DNA of 64,000 nt from Longibacter salinarum (GCF_002554795.1 NZ_PDEQ01000001.1:434001-498000), one strand, 5' to 3'; shown: positions 1 through 10,936, numbered from the stretch's first letter. Numbers and translations: made by a program. The notes: generated from the sequence alone by a model not told the origin.

Positions 1-165
1 AAAGATGCGCCATTTGCAGCGCTGGAGCCCTCTCCGATTCTGACATCGCTTTACCACGAACCTGGCACCGGATTTATATCTCGAGAAACACGTCACTGGT
101 GCCTTTTTGACCAATCGAACATCCACTGAAAGTGTCTCGGCGCGACGTGCTGAGACTGGCGATAT

Positions 166-194
166 GTGTGGCTGACTTGTATCTTTTGCCACAC
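166..194. promoter_or_regulatory. inverted repeat upstream of parC
   Basis: A 7-bp perfect inverted repeat, GTGTGGC (166-172) and GCCACAC (188-194), encloses a T-rich spacer with TATCTTTTG, which resembles the Bacteroidota -7 element TAnnTTTG with one extra T. It lies 50-80 bases before parC, so it could be promoter or operator. The rest of 1-244 shows no convincing gene. Confidence 0.3.
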
Positions 195-244
195 GTATGT
201 AAAATATGTGTGCCTGTAGCATCATCCGTTATTGAAACACCCAC

Positions 245-2614
245 ATGGCAATCGAAAACGACACGGCAACCGGCAACGAGCGGGTCAAGAGCATCCCGCT
301 TCACGAGACAGCAGAGAAGCGATATCTGAACTATGCGCTCTCGGTGATCACGAGCCGGGCTCTGCCAGATATTCGCGATGGACTGAAGCCCGTCCAACGG
401 CGGATTCTGTACGGGATGTACCAAAATCTGCGTCTATATCCCGATAAGCGGCACCGAAAAAGCGCTACGGTCGTCGGGGAGGTGATGGGTAAGTACCATC
501 CTCACGGAGACAGCGCCATCTACGATGCGATGGTCCGTATGGCGCAGGACTTTTCACTTCGGGCGCCACTCGTCGACGGGCACGGAAACTTTGGCTCCCT
601 CGACGGCGACAATCCGGCCGCGATGCGGTACACAGAGGCCAAACTCCGGCCTCTCGCAATGGAGATGCTGGATGAGATCCGAAAAAAGACGGTTGATTTC
701 CGTCCAACCTTCGACGGCACGCTCTTCGAACCGGTCGTTTTGCCGTCGAAGGTACCAAACCTGCTGGTGAATGGTGCCAGCGGAATTGCTGTGGGGATGG
801 CGACGAATATCCCACCGCACAATTTGGGAGAGGTGATTGATGCGTGCCTGTACATGATCAAGTCGCCCAACGCCCGGATTTCGACCCTCGTCGAAAACTA
901 TATCTCCGGACCTGACTTCCCGACCGGGGGCCGCATCCTCAATACCGAGGAAGAGCTGCTCGAGATCTACGAGACCGGCCGGGGCACGATCGAGATGCGA
1001 GGCGCTTATGAGATGAAAGGCAAAACGCGCGCGATCATTACGTCGGTGCCATATGGCGTGGACAAGAGCAAGATCGTCGAGGAAATTGCCGACCACATCG
1101 CGGACGAAAACGTCCCTCAGCTATCGAACATTCGCGATGAGTCCACCGACGACGTCCGCATCGTCCTTGAATTGAAGCGAGGATCGGATGCCGAGGCGGC
1201 GATGGCGTACCTGTTCAAGCACACGAAGCTGCAGCACCGCTTCCACGTCAACCTGACGTGCCTCGTGCCGACGGATAACGCGGAGGTTGGCGCGCCGAAG
1301 CAAGTTAATCTCTACGACATTCTCCGCCACTTTCTCGACTTCCGTATGGAGGTCGTGACGCGGCGGTTGGAGTACAACCTCGAACAGCTCGAGAAAAGGA
1401 TTCACCTGCTCGAGGGATTCGAGATTATCTTCGATGCACTGGGTGAGGCGATCAAGATCATCCGCTCGTCGAAGAACAAGAAGGACGCTGCGCAACGGCT
1501 CATGCACCGTTTTGATATCGACGAGGATCAGACCGACGCGATCCTGGAGACGAAGCTGTACAAGCTGTCGCAGATGGAAATCGATGCGATCCGCGAAGAA
1601 CTGGACGAGAAGCGCGCGGAAGCGAAGAAGATCAGAGGGTTGCTTGACGACGAACATGCGCGGTGGGGACTGATCCGTGACGAACTCCGCGAGGTGAAGG
1701 ACAATTTCGCCGACGCCCGCCGGTCCGAGATTGCCGGTCCGGATGCTGCGATCGCGTACACGGAGGAGGACTACATCATCGACGAGGATGTCTTTGTCAT
1801 GGTGACGCGGGACGGATGGGTAAAGCGTCAGGGTTCGTACACTGACATCGACAGCATCCGCGTTCGCGACGGGGATGAGGTCGGATGGGTGCTACCCGCT
1901 TCGACCCGTGCAACGGTCGGGTTCTTTACCAACTTTGGGACCTGCTACACTACGCGCGTCGACGAAATACCAAGTACGACCGGGTACGGCGACCCTGTTC
2001 AAAAACTCTTCTCGTTCGATGACAAGGAGCGCGTCGTCGGCGTCGTCTCGTTTGACGATCGGATCCTGCCCGGCGCCGTTCCTCCCGACGTCGAGACCCA
2101 GGCGGACATGTTCACGAACGGGACGGCCAACGAGGAGGATTATGACGGCGACCCGTACGTTGTGGCCATCACGAAAATGGGCCAGGCCGTTCGGTTTACT
2201 ATCGACGGGTATACGGATCCCTCTACACGGACGGGGCGAATGTACGCTCGACTCGAGGATGGCGACCAGGTGGTTCGAGCCATGATAGCTCGCGGTCACG
2301 AGAACGTGTGTCTGGCCTCGCATCAGGGACGTGCCCTCGTTTTTCCGGTTCACCAGATCAGCGTCTACAAAGGCGCTGCGAAAGGTGTGATTGCCATTCG
2401 ACTGGATGATGGCGACCGGGTCCTTAACTTCACACTGAGCGATATGGCGCGTGAAGGGCTTCGTGTCGAGACGAACAATGGGCGCGAAGAGATCGTGCGA
2501 ACGACGAAGTTTAGCGTTACGAGCCGCGGATCGAAAGGCACCCTGGTCATCAAGCGTGGCTACTTCGCCGATGTGTTTATCGAGCCCATCGAAAAATCGC
2601 TGCCGGAGTCTTAA
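245..2614 (+). CDS. parC: DNA topoisomerase IV subunit A (ParC)
   Basis: Breakage-reunion subunit of a type IIA topoisomerase, which decatenates and relaxes DNA together with the ParE encoded 61 bases downstream. The 789-residue protein has the GyrA/ParC N-terminal fold: the QRRILYGM helix (51-58), the quinolone region [10 protein letters not shown] (85-94) with Ser90 and Asp94 in the susceptible state, and active-site Tyr129 in [10 protein letters not shown] long coiled-coil and a beta-pinwheel-like C-terminal domain follow. I see no GyrA box (QRRGGKG-like) in the C-terminal domain, which argues for topoisomerase IV over gyrase. The ATG at 245 gives an N-terminus of ordinary length. The parC-parE order and spacing indicate one operon. 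Remaining doubt: many genomes label such pairs gyrA/gyrB. Confidence 0.88.
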   Translation: MAIENDTATGNERVKSIPLHETAEKRYLNYALSVITSRALPDIRDGLKPVQRRILYGMYQNLRLYPDKRHRKSATVVGEVMGKYHPHGDSAIYDAMVRMAQDFSLRAPLVDGHGNFGSLDGDNPAAMRYTEAKLRPLAMEMLDEIRKKTVDFRPTFDGTLFEPVVLPSKVPNLLVNGASGIAVGMATNIPPHNLGEVIDACLYMIKSPNARISTLVENYISGPDFPTGGRILNTEEELLEIYETGRGTIEMRGAYEMKGKTRAIITSVPYGVDKSKIVEEIADHIADENVPQLSNIRDESTDDVRIVLELKRGSDAEAAMAYLFKHTKLQHRFHVNLTCLVPTDNAEVGAPKQVNLYDILRHFLDFRMEVVTRRLEYNLEQLEKRIHLLEGFEIIFDALGEAIKIIRSSKNKKDAAQRLMHRFDIDEDQTDAILETKLYKLSQMEIDAIREELDEKRAEAKKIRGLLDDEHARWGLIRDELREVKDNFADARRSEIAGPDAAIAYTEEDYIIDEDVFVMVTRDGWVKRQGSYTDIDSIRVRDGDEVGWVLPASTRATVGFFTNFGTCYTTRVDEIPSTTGYGDPVQKLFSFDDKERVVGVVSFDDRILPGAVPPDVETQADMFTNGTANEEDYDGDPYVVAITKMGQAVRFTIDGYTDPSTRTGRMYARLEDGDQVVRAMIARGHENVCLASHQGRALVFPVHQISVYKGAAKGVIAIRLDDGDRVLNFTLSDMAREGLRVETNNGREEIVRTTKFSVTSRGSKGTLVIKRGYFADVFIEPIEKSLPES

Positions 2615-2675
2615 CTTCGGCGGTGACTCCGCGCATTTGCACCCCCACAGGCATCAGTTTTTGTAGCACGAACGA

Positions 2676-4610
2676 ATGGCAGATACGACCACCTACACCG
2701 GTAAAGACATCCAGGTCCTTGAGGGCCTCGAACCGGTTCGGAAGCGACCGGGCATGTACATTGGTGGAACCGGGAAGCCGGGATTACACCACCTGCTCTG
2801 GGAAATCGTCGATAACGCGGTCGACGAGGCCACGAACGGGTACGCGTCTCAAATCGACGTACGCCTTCACGCCGACGGACAGAGCATTACCGTTACGGAC
2901 GACGGACGAGGCATCCCTGTCGATATGCATCCGGATAAGGGCATTCCGGCGCTGCAGGTAATTCTCACCACACTCCACGCGGGCGGCAAGTTTGACGGCT
3001 CGAATTACATCACCTCCGGCGGGCTCCACGGGGTTGGTGCATCGGTCGTGAATGCTCTCTCTGAAGAGATGATCGCGACTGTCAAGCGAGACCAGAAGGA
3101 ATACGAGCAGCGTTTTCAGCGCGGTACCCCGGTCACGGACCTGCAGATTACAAAAGAAAGCACGCGCGGCACCGGCACGACGATTTTCTTTCGTCCGGAT
3201 TCAGAGATTTTCGAAACCGTCGACTTTGACGCCCTGCAGATTCGCGAGACGCTTGAGGTCAAAACGTACCTCAATCGCGGCCTAAAAATCGTCTTCCATG
3301 ACGATCAGGAGGGCGAATCCTATGAGTTCATCCATGAAGGCGGGGTCGCGGAATACCTCGAGCATATCGTCGAAAGCTTGCAGGTGCACCCGATTCATGA
3401 GGACATCTTCACGCTGGAAGACGACGATCTCGAAGGGGAAGGGCGACTCGAGATTTCGCTGCAGTGGACGGATGCCCCGAAAGAGCAGATTCGGACGTTC
3501 GTAAACGGCATTCCCACGCAGGACGGTGGGACGCACGAACAAGGCCTTCGCAGTGCGATCCGAAGCGTGACCCGTTCGTACATGGACACGCACGATCTTG
3601 TCCCGCACCGTCTAGACGTCACGGCCGACGATACGCGCGAGGGGCTCGTGGCGATCGTCAACCTGTTCCACGTCGACCCACAGTTCCAGGGACAGACGAA
3701 GGATAAACTGAATAACCCAAGCGTCCGATCTCTCGTATCAGGTGCTCTTCGTCGGGAACTCGAACAGTACCTCAACGCGCACCCATCAACGGGAGAGGCC
3801 ATCGCTACGCGTATCATCCAGGCCGCGAAGGCGCGGCGAGCGAGCCGGTCGGCAGCCAGCCGCGCGCGGGGCACGAGCAAGAAACGTCGGCTGAACCTGC
3901 CTGGAAAGCTTGCGGACTGCTCGTCATCGACGCCGCAAGAGTCTGAGCTCTTTATCGTGGAGGGCGACTCCGCCGGCGGTTCGGCAAAGCAGGGACGCGA
4001 CCGAGCAACGCAGGCCGTGCTACCTCTGCGCGGGAAGGTGTTGAACGCACATCAGGCCAACGCCAAGCGCGTCAGCAACAACAAGGAGCTGTCGAACATC
4101 GTCCAGGCCCTCGGATGTGGCCTCGGCGATGGGTTCGATCTTTCAGCGCTCCGCTATCACAAGATCATTCTCCTGATGGATGCCGATTCCGACGGGCATC
4201 ACATCGCGACTCTGCTATTGACGTTCTTCTACAATTACATGCCGGCGCTCATCAACGGCGGCTACGTGTACATCGCCCAGCCGCCGCTGTATCGCATCGA
4301 CGCGGGAAGCGACACATACTGGGCTCTCGATGATCCTGACAAAGAGCGAATCATTAACGATGTTCAGGAGGATGGTCGTAATCTCAAGGTCGACATCCAG
4401 CGGTTTAAGGGTCTTGGCGAGATGATGCCGAAGACGCTGAAGAAGACGACGCTCGACCCGACGAAACGCCGGCTGCTTCAGGTGTCGATTCCGGACGACA
4501 AGCGGCATGTTACGCAGAAGACGATGGATGACCTCATGGGGCGCGACACATCGGCGCGCTTCGAGTTCATCATGAAGCACGCAGCGGACGCCGATGATCT
4601 CGACGTGTAG
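2676..4610 (+). CDS. parE: DNA topoisomerase IV subunit B (ParE)
   Basis: ATPase subunit of the type IIA topoisomerase formed with ParC. The 644-residue protein has a GHKL ATPase domain with catalytic Glu43 and Asn47 in LLWEIVDNAVDEA, DDGRGIPVD (75-83) and GGLHGVGASVVNAL (115-128). A transducer domain follows, then a Toprim domain with Glu429 in VEGDSAGGSA and the metal triad Asp502, Asp504 and Asp506 in MDADSDG. It lacks the roughly 165-residue insertion of proteobacterial GyrB, in line with ParE or with short GyrB forms. The protein is acidic, as expected for a salt-adapted cytoplasm. It is probably cotranscribed with parC, which ends 61 bases upstream. Confidence 0.9.
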   Translation: MADTTTYTGKDIQVLEGLEPVRKRPGMYIGGTGKPGLHHLLWEIVDNAVDEATNGYASQIDVRLHADGQSITVTDDGRGIPVDMHPDKGIPALQVILTTLHAGGKFDGSNYITSGGLHGVGASVVNALSEEMIATVKRDQKEYEQRFQRGTPVTDLQITKESTRGTGTTIFFRPDSEIFETVDFDALQIRETLEVKTYLNRGLKIVFHDDQEGESYEFIHEGGVAEYLEHIVESLQVHPIHEDIFTLEDDDLEGEGRLEISLQWTDAPKEQIRTFVNGIPTQDGGTHEQGLRSAIRSVTRSYMDTHDLVPHRLDVTADDTREGLVAIVNLFHVDPQFQGQTKDKLNNPSVRSLVSGALRRELEQYLNAHPSTGEAIATRIIQAAKARRASRSAASRARGTSKKRRLNLPGKLADCSSSTPQESELFIVEGDSAGGSAKQGRDRATQAVLPLRGKVLNAHQANAKRVSNNKELSNIVQALGCGLGDGFDLSALRYHKIILLMDADSDGHHIATLLLTFFYNYMPALINGGYVYIAQPPLYRIDAGSDTYWALDDPDKERIINDVQEDGRNLKVDIQRFKGLGEMMPKTLKKTTLDPTKRRLLQVSIPDDKRHVTQKTMDDLMGRDTSARFEFIMKHAADADDLDV

Positions 4611-4769
4611 CCCGGGAGATCATCCGGTCTACGGTGGATTATCCTGTCACGTTGCCTTCAACTGGGAATGACCCGCTCTATGAACGCTTTCGTTTCCAAG
4701 CAACCTGGAGTACACTACGGAAACGGCGCAGCGCGTGCCACAATCGACCGCTAAACGGATCTCAGTTCA

Positions 4770-6548
4770 ATGCCCATGCAGCTTCTCGGTGAGCAAGCCC
4801 GTACGCTGTTAGAAGAGGAGAGGGATCTGCTCCAGCGGCTTCTCGACCTGTTGCGCCGGCTCGGGGGAGACGAAGAGGTCGTGGGGCCGCTCTCAGAGAT
4901 GGTCGAACAGCTCGATGAGCTCTTCCTGCTCGTCATTGTCGGTGAGTTCAACGCGGGGAAGTCGACGGTCGTTAACGCACTCTTTCGAGACACCGTGATG
5001 GAGCAGGGACCCGTCCCGACGACGGCCAAGATCACACTGATTCGTCACGGCACGTCGCCGCTAAATCAACAGATCTCCGAGTTTCTCGAAGAGAAGCGGA
5101 TTGATAATCCGTTATTGCAAAATCTCACAATCGTTGATACGCCAGGAACAAATTCGATCGTCCAGCAACACCAGCGGATCACCGAAGATTTTATTCCTCG
5201 AAGCGATCTCGTCCTCTTCGTCACCTCATTCGACCGCCCGCTCACAGAGTCTGAGCGCCAATTTCTTTCCTACATCCGCGAGGACTGGGGACGCCGCCTG
5301 GTCGTTGTGCTTAATAAGGCAGATCTCGCGGACTCTGAAAGCGATCTCGAGACGGTCGAAACGTACCTCAAGACGAATCTATCTGAGCTTCTTGGCACAG
5401 AACCCACCATTTTCCCGGTTAGTGCCAAGAAAGCATTTGACGCACGGCGGGACGGACGCGAGCAAGAGGAGTTGTGGCATGAAAGTCGGTTTCAGGCACT
5501 TGAATCATTTCTTACTGAGACGCTCTCCGGGCCCGAGCGACTTGCTCTTAAGCTTGCAGCCCCCCTTGAGACCGCCCGAACGCGCATCCGCAGACTGGAA
5601 GACCATCTTGAGGAGCGTCGGGAACTCCTGACGAAGGATGAACGCACACTGCAAGAGCTGCGGGATCAGGTCGATGCCTCACAGGATCGGCTGATCCAAA
5701 GTTATCAGCGTCCGATTCAGCGAATTGACGAACGCCTTGTCCGGATGAAGGCGCGCGGCATCCGCTTCCTCGAGGATACGATTCGCGCGTCGGTTTCAAA
5801 AATCCAGCTCATGCGCGATCGTGAGCGTCTGAAAGCCACATTCCGCGACCGGGTTATTGCCGACCTAGAGCGCGACATCCAGGACGCCGTCGACGATGCG
5901 GTAGATGCACTGATGGCGCAGACGACGAACCTCAGGGCCGGGCTTGTTCAGACGTTCAGCCAGCGCGTTCATGAAGTGCAAGAGTCGGGACGTCCAGAGC
6001 TCGACCGATCGTTCGATTACGACCGATCAGATGTAGTCCGTGCGACGCTGCGAGAAGCCGAGGCGTCACTGGAAGAGCATGATCTTCAGGCGGAAACCGG
6101 GCGAATGATGGAAAACGCTCATGATGCAGTCCAGACGTTCCTCGGAACGGGCGCCGGTGCGGCGGGCATCGGACTCATCGGTGGTTTGCTGCTTGTGCTC
6201 GCGCCCGTGCTCGATGTCTTGGGTGGATTTGGGCTTGCTACCGGTGCGGTGTTAGCCATTCTGGGTGCATCTGTGCTTCCGCGTCAGCGCAAGAAAGCGA
6301 TCCGGGAGTTTTCTGAGCACGTGGATGGGCTTCGTGAAGGCGTGCGTGCGTCACTCGAATCAGCGTTGGAATCCGACGTTGATGACACCCTGGAGCGCGT
6401 CTGGGCTACCGTCGAGCCCTACGAAACGTTTATTTCGAACGAACGAGCGACAGTGAATGCCGCATCAGAGGAGGTAAACGACCTGCGCGAAGCCGTTACC
6501 CGTCTGGAGCAGCGCATCGAAGAGACCGTCGGATCCCCCGGTGTGTAA
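4770..6548 (+). CDS. bacterial dynamin-like GTPase
   Basis: Large GTPase of the dynamin superfamily (592 residues), predicted to bind and remodel membranes. The motifs are complete: P-loop GEFNAGKST (58-66), a switch Thr in PVPTT (81-85), DTPG (123-126) and NKAD (182-185). Long helical segments with coiled-coil character follow (about 250-450), then a Gly/Ala/Leu-rich hydrophobic paddle (about 460-505) and a C-terminal helix. This matches the cyanobacterial BDLP / DynA layout, in which the paddle inserts into the bilayer. Many bacterial DLPs come as pairs; here there is a single gene standing between parE and a convergent transporter gene. Roles proposed for relatives include membrane repair, cell division and phage tolerance; nothing here chooses between them. 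Confidence 0.82.
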   Translation: MPMQLLGEQARTLLEEERDLLQRLLDLLRRLGGDEEVVGPLSEMVEQLDELFLLVIVGEFNAGKSTVVNALFRDTVMEQGPVPTTAKITLIRHGTSPLNQQISEFLEEKRIDNPLLQNLTIVDTPGTNSIVQQHQRITEDFIPRSDLVLFVTSFDRPLTESERQFLSYIREDWGRRLVVVLNKADLADSESDLETVETYLKTNLSELLGTEPTIFPVSAKKAFDARRDGREQEELWHESRFQALESFLTETLSGPERLALKLAAPLETARTRIRRLEDHLEERRELLTKDERTLQELRDQVDASQDRLIQSYQRPIQRIDERLVRMKARGIRFLEDTIRASVSKIQLMRDRERLKATFRDRVIADLERDIQDAVDDAVDALMAQTTNLRAGLVQTFSQRVHEVQESGRPELDRSFDYDRSDVVRATLREAEASLEEHDLQAETGRMMENAHDAVQTFLGTGAGAAGIGLIGGLLLVLAPVLDVLGGFGLATGAVLAILGASVLPRQRKKAIREFSEHVDGLREGVRASLESALESDVDDTLERVWATVEPYETFISNERATVNAASEEVNDLREAVTRLEQRIEETVGSPGV

Positions 6549-6603
6549 TTCTAGGTGACACCTCAGCAGAGCGTGAACGCGTCGCTACGTGTCGACAGAG
6601 AGC

Positions 6604-7482
6604 TTACGATCGGTTCGCGGCGAACGTACCGGATACCACCAGGAGCCCCCCGGCCACGCTCCAGAGGTCTATCGTCTCACCAAAGAAAAGTAGCCCCCAC
6701 ACTGCGGCGAAGACGATCTGCAGGTAGGTCACGGTCATGGCGCGACCGGCTTTTACCGCATGCAGTCCCTTCGTGATGAACACCTGAGCAATCTGCGCAC
6801 ATCCGGCCACGCCGACGATAAGGAGAATCCATTCCCAGGTGGACGGCCACTGCAACTCAGTGAACGCAGCGGTCGGCGTCGATCCGAGTGAGGCTACGAG
6901 AGGAAAATAGAATACGATCACGAGCGGGTGTTCGCTCTCTCGCAGCTTTCGGACGAGGACGTAAGCTGTCGCTGCGCAAATCGCTCCGAGCAAGGCGACA
7001 CCCACGTATAGCGGATTGAGGGCCGGGGCCGACGTGCCGAAGACAAACGACGGCTTGGAGATGAAAACGACGCCGAGTAGACTCGCACCCGCTCCCAGGA
7101 TCTCCCAGCGCGTGAGTGACTCTTTCAACACCACCGCTGCGATGATAGCGACAAAAACCGGATTTGTGTAGTGGATGACGGTGGCATCCGCTAACGGCAG
7201 CTTCGTGAGTGCGAAGAAAAAACATGTCAGGGCGGCGAACCCAAAAAGCCCCCGGAGGAGGAGAAGCTTCTTGTTATGGCCGAACAGGGTATCGAGCCCG
7301 GCCATGCGGATCATGATGTAGCTGTAAACGAGTGTGACCGTAGCGCGAGCCCATACGATTTGCTGGCTTGGCAGTCGCTCGCCGGCAAGCTTTACGCAGA
7401 CCGACATGAGGCTCCAGAAGAAGGCGGCTCCGACGAGGAACGCAATGCCAGAGAGGGGAGAACGGTCTGTGGTGACAGGCAT
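6604..7482 (-). CDS. EamA/DMT-family transporter
   Basis: Inner-membrane permease of the drug/metabolite transporter superfamily (292 residues). About ten hydrophobic helices are arranged as two EamA halves: the first covers roughly residues 10-140 and ends in the conserved stretch LPLADATVIHYTNPVFVAI, and the second runs from about 155 to 288 with the segment AMTVTYLQIVFAAVWGLLFF near its end. Such proteins export amino acids, nucleobases or other small metabolites, but the substrate cannot be read from sequence. The gene converges on the dynamin-like gene with 55 bases between them. It has its own 150-base upstream gap and is probably monocistronic. Confidence 0.85.
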   Translation of the reverse strand: MPVTTDRSPLSGIAFLVGAAFFWSLMSVCVKLAGERLPSQQIVWARATVTLVYSYIMIRMAGLDTLFGHNKKLLLLRGLFGFAALTCFFFALTKLPLADATVIHYTNPVFVAIIAAVVLKESLTRWEILGAGASLLGVVFISKPSFVFGTSAPALNPLYVGVALLGAICAATAYVLVRKLRESEHPLVIVFYFPLVASLGSTPTAAFTELQWPSTWEWILLIVGVAGCAQIAQVFITKGLHAVKAGRAMTVTYLQIVFAAVWGLLFFGETIDLWSVAGGLLVVSGTFAANRS

Positions 7483-7635
7483 GCGAGACGAAGTCGTCTG
7501 TGGTGAGGGGCGACTTCAAACTGCCTGTTGCAGGAGGGTTCGATGAGAACCGCTCCGCCGGCTAAAAATCATCACCTCCTCACCTGAGTGACGAATTAGC
7601 ATACCACCTTTGAAAGGCCGTTATTGCAAAAAAAA

Positions 7636-10374
7636 CTACTTTACCAAAAGAGAATAAAACCAACGAGCGAGAGGAGGAACGAACGGACTTAAACTGCCCA
7701 TTGCGACAACCAACCATCCCTCCAATGTAGGCGTCTGGAGCGACAAAACGCTGGCAATCGGCGGAATGAATAGGGCACCAGCAAGGATTCCCAGACAGAG
7801 GACAATTGCCCCCCACACGTGTGGATTCCGGGTCACGGCGTTGTGAAAGAATGTACTTCCAGGTGAGTGCATGTTGAACACGTGCAAAAGCTGCGATATG
7901 GCAAGTGTTAGAAAGCTGACCGTTACAGCTTCCGACGCCGTGTAATCAAGTATGTGCAGGCTCACGAGGAGCGAACTGATCACCGCAATGCTGATCACGG
8001 CACTGTAGGAGACAATTTCAAGCCAGTGTCGACGAGCAATGATCGGCTCCTCCGGCGGACGTGGAGGATGAGAAAGAGTGTCTTCCTCGGCGTCGTTCAT
8101 GCCAAGTGCGAGGGCCGGGAAAACATCGGTCACGAGATTCAGGAAGAGAATCTGTAATGGGAGAATCGGTAGCGGGAGACCTGTGAATGATGCACCTCCC
8201 ACGACCATGACTTCAGCGACATTGCAGGACAAGAGATAGCGGACGAACGCCCTGATATTTCCGAAGATCGTCCGACCTTCCTCTATAGCCACAAGAATCG
8301 TAGCCAACGCGTCGTCTTGAAGAATGACGTCCGCAGCATCCTGCGCGACCTGCGTTCCTCGCTGCCCCATCGCAACACCGATGTCGGCCCGCTGCAGCGC
8401 AGGCGCATCGTTTACGCCGTCACCGGTCATCGCGACAACGTCTCCACGGTCGTGAAATGCGTCGATAAGTTCTAGCTTCTGCCGGGGCGACACCCGCGCA
8501 TAGATGGCGATGTCGTCGTCCGCGCGTGCCTCAAAGTCTCGTCCATCGATCACGGGAGCATCGTGATCATCGACGAGTCCCACGGCTACCGCGACCGAAC
8601 GTGCTGTAGCAGCTTGATCCCCCGTGACCATTACCACGCGAATCCCTGCGCGCCGGCACGATTCTACCACCGATCGCACATCTTCTCGTGGCGGATCGAG
8701 CAAGCCGATCAGACCAAGAAGCGTCAGGTCGTGAAATGGGGCTTCCTCGGTCTCACCGCGATTGCGGGGGCGTGTAGCGAGGGCTAAAACACGTAAGCCT
8801 TCCGCACCAAACGCCTCATTCGCCGATAACCAGGCCTCTCGGACCGACCGGGTGAGACCCGCGGGTTCGTTCGTCTTTGACATCCGAGCATCAGTTTGAC
8901 CGTCCGCCCCTGATGCAATGAGCGGAGTGGCCTCCGACATGCCAGCCTGTTCGGCCCCCTCGATCACGGCTTCCGGTGCTCCTTTGACAATCACGAGTTC
9001 CTGCGAACCCACCTCGTGTATTGTAGCCATCTGACGTGTCTCCCTGCTAAAGGCGACACGGTCGACCTCAGGGTTCGATTGCCGCACCGCATCGAGATTA
9101 ACTCCTGCCTTTTCTGCAAGGCGAAGGATCGCAATCTCCATTGGATCGCCCGTACTCTTACCCTCTGACAGAGTCGCAGACGTACATAGCGCGGCGAGTG
9201 CCATGGGCTGAGCAACCTGTTCCGGTGCCTCGCGTGGGTCGATGGGCTCTCCCGGATGTCCATCGTGCGTCGCCGGAAGCCACCGAACCACACGCATCTC
9301 ATTTTCGGTCAACGTCCCCGTCTTGTCTGTACAGATCACGCCCGTTGCACCAAGCGTCTCGACGGAGGAGAGCCGTCGGACCAGGGCGTTCCGTCGTGCC
9401 ATGCGCCTCAGACCGCGCGCCAAAGCAATCGTTGCCACGACAGGGAGCCCTTCCGGAATGGCAGCAACAGCCAGTGCGATGGCTGTTTCGAGCATTAAAT
9501 GCGTCTCTTTTCCCGAAACAACGCCGGCGAGGCCCACAGCCACGGTTATGAAGAGAACCACGCGCAGGAGACTTCGACCGAGAAGATCGAGTCTCTCTTC
9601 GAGCGGCGTGCGTTCACTCTCGTCGGTGGCAACCATGCTGGAGATCTCGCCCACCTCCGTCTCGGTGCCGATCGATGTCACGACGCCGGTCGCTGACCCG
9701 GTCGCTACGGCCGTGCCCTTGTACGACATATTCTGGCGCTCCGCAAGCACCGTCTCAGGGTCGATCGCCTCTGTGTCCTTCATGACCGGTGCGGACTCTC
9801 CGGTCAACGCGGACTCGTTGACTTGAAGCTGGGCCACGGAGATGAGTCGCATGTCCGCCGGGACGAGATCACCTTCTTCCAGGCGCACGATGTCACCAGG
9901 AACGAGATGAACGGCCGATATTCGCTCGACATCGTCACCTCGAACGACGACACAGTAGATCTCGTCCATCGCGCGCAGGGCTTCCATCGACCGAACCGCA
10001 CGCCATTCCATCGCCGCACCAATTGCGGTGTTTAAAATCAGCACAATCCCGATCGCGGCCGCCTCCACAGCATCTCCCATGAACAGAGCGACCAGAGCGG
10101 CCGCCGCGAGGAGGAGAACGACGAGACTTCGAAGCTGCCGCACGATGATCTGGATCAACCCAACCGTCTCGGGCTCCCGCATCCGGTTCCACCCGAAAAC
10201 GTCCCGTCGCTCTCGAACGGCGTCTGCACTCAATCCCGACTCCGACGTCTTTAACGCAGCTAAAACGTCACTCGACGATGTCGCCCAAGGAGTCTGGAGC
10301 CTATCATCGAGCTTGATGGTCGAGTCATCAGGAACCGGGGTCACTTCAGCTGTTCCGGGGGTGGACATGGGCAT
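7636..10374 (-). CDS. P2-type cation-transporting ATPase (Ca2+-type)
   Basis: ATP-driven cation pump of the inner membrane, most like bacterial calcium P-type ATPases of the SERCA/PMR1 group. From the chosen ATG (10374, MPMSTPG) the protein has 912 residues: an N-terminal cation-ATPase domain (LLAALK-like start), the actuator TGES loop (ALTGESAPV), a PEGLP transmembrane motif, the phosphorylation site DKTGTLT with Asp350, the hinge TGDGVNDAPAL, and six C-terminal helices. The reading frame stays open to 10695, but those extra codons show no family similarity, so the short start is preferred. No partner gene is adjacent. Ca2+ is the usual substrate; Na+ or Mn2+ cannot be excluded. Confidence 0.88.
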   Translation of the reverse strand: MPMSTPGTAEVTPVPDDSTIKLDDRLQTPWATSSSDVLAALKTSESGLSADAVRERRDVFGWNRMREPETVGLIQIIVRQLRSLVVLLLAAAALVALFMGDAVEAAAIGIVLILNTAIGAAMEWRAVRSMEALRAMDEIYCVVVRGDDVERISAVHLVPGDIVRLEEGDLVPADMRLISVAQLQVNESALTGESAPVMKDTEAIDPETVLAERQNMSYKGTAVATGSATGVVTSIGTETEVGEISSMVATDESERTPLEERLDLLGRSLLRVVLFITVAVGLAGVVSGKETHLMLETAIALAVAAIPEGLPVVATIALARGLRRMARRNALVRRLSSVETLGATGVICTDKTGTLTENEMRVVRWLPATHDGHPGEPIDPREAPEQVAQPMALAALCTSATLSEGKSTGDPMEIAILRLAEKAGVNLDAVRQSNPEVDRVAFSRETRQMATIHEVGSQELVIVKGAPEAVIEGAEQAGMSEATPLIASGADGQTDARMSKTNEPAGLTRSVREAWLSANEAFGAEGLRVLALATRPRNRGETEEAPFHDLTLLGLIGLLDPPREDVRSVVESCRRAGIRVVMVTGDQAATARSVAVAVGLVDDHDAPVIDGRDFEARADDDIAIYARVSPRQKLELIDAFHDRGDVVAMTGDGVNDAPALQRADIGVAMGQRGTQVAQDAADVILQDDALATILVAIEEGRTIFGNIRAFVRYLLSCNVAEVMVVGGASFTGLPLPILPLQILFLNLVTDVFPALALGMNDAEEDTLSHPPRPPEEPIIARRHWLEIVSYSAVISIAVISSLLVSLHILDYTASEAVTVSFLTLAISQLLHVFNMHSPGSTFFHNAVTRNPHVWGAIVLCLGILAGALFIPPIASVLSLQTPTLEGWLVVAMGSLSPFVPPLARWFYSLLVK

Positions 10375-10861
10375 ACGCAAGGTGAGGACAGGAAGGCACC
10401 ACAAATCTGCAGAAACTGGATCGAAGGAATCGAACGTGCACCGATGATTGAGTGCCCGGATAATCACGCAGGCGAATGACGGGAGATTCACCACACGACG
10501 ATGTTCGTCCGCCAATGGAGAACCGGCTGTTGATCTTCCCGCGGCGTGTGCGTACTCTAGATCTGGTTGTTCTTTCCGGACTTGAGATGCGGGGCCTCCT
10601 TCCTTCGATTGTCCCGCACTGACAACGACGTGGCCATGACCGGTGGGATAGGTACGACAGCCCCACAGAGGGCGACGCTGGTTTGCTGTCATCATCCCAA
10701 TATCGCCTGCCTCGGCTCATGCAGTGTGTTTTCGGTGAACGGCTTGCGGAAACCTCCGTTGTGCCCGTTACTATAATTCCTGCAACGGTTGGAGCCCCGC
10801 GACGCCCCGGTCGCGGACGGCATCCGGCACCGAATGTCGGCAACTGCCCGCAGGTGATTTT
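10375..10861. other. 487-bp gap before tRNA-Pro
   Basis: Region between the divergent ATPase gene and the tRNA gene. Frames open here on both strands overlap the tRNA or extend the ATPase without any family signature, so I assign no gene. It must hold the ATPase promoter (minus strand) and the tRNA promoter; a TATAAT-like stretch lies about 85 bases before the tRNA (near 10774-10780). Confidence 0.5.
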
Positions 10862-10936
10862 CGGGACATGGCGCAGCCCGGTTAGCGCGCCGCTCTGGGG
10901 GAGCGGAGGTCCCCGGTTCAAATCCGGGTGTCCCGA
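10862..10936 (+). tRNA. tRNA-Pro (anticodon GGG)
   Basis: The acceptor arm CGGGACA pairs with TGTCCCG. The D arm starts GGCGCAGCCCGGTTAG, the anticodon arm is CCGCT-CTGGGGG-AGCGG with anticodon GGG, and the T arm is CCCGG-TTCAAAT-CCGGG. The discriminator base is A. CCA is not encoded (the next bases are CAC), so it must be added after transcription. The tRNA reads proline codons CCC and CCU. Confidence 0.97.

Noticed and set aside
10375-10695. N-terminal extension of the P-type ATPase
   Set aside because: The frame is open but the added 107 residues are Arg/Pro-rich and unlike the family; the ATG at 10374 gives the normal N-terminus.
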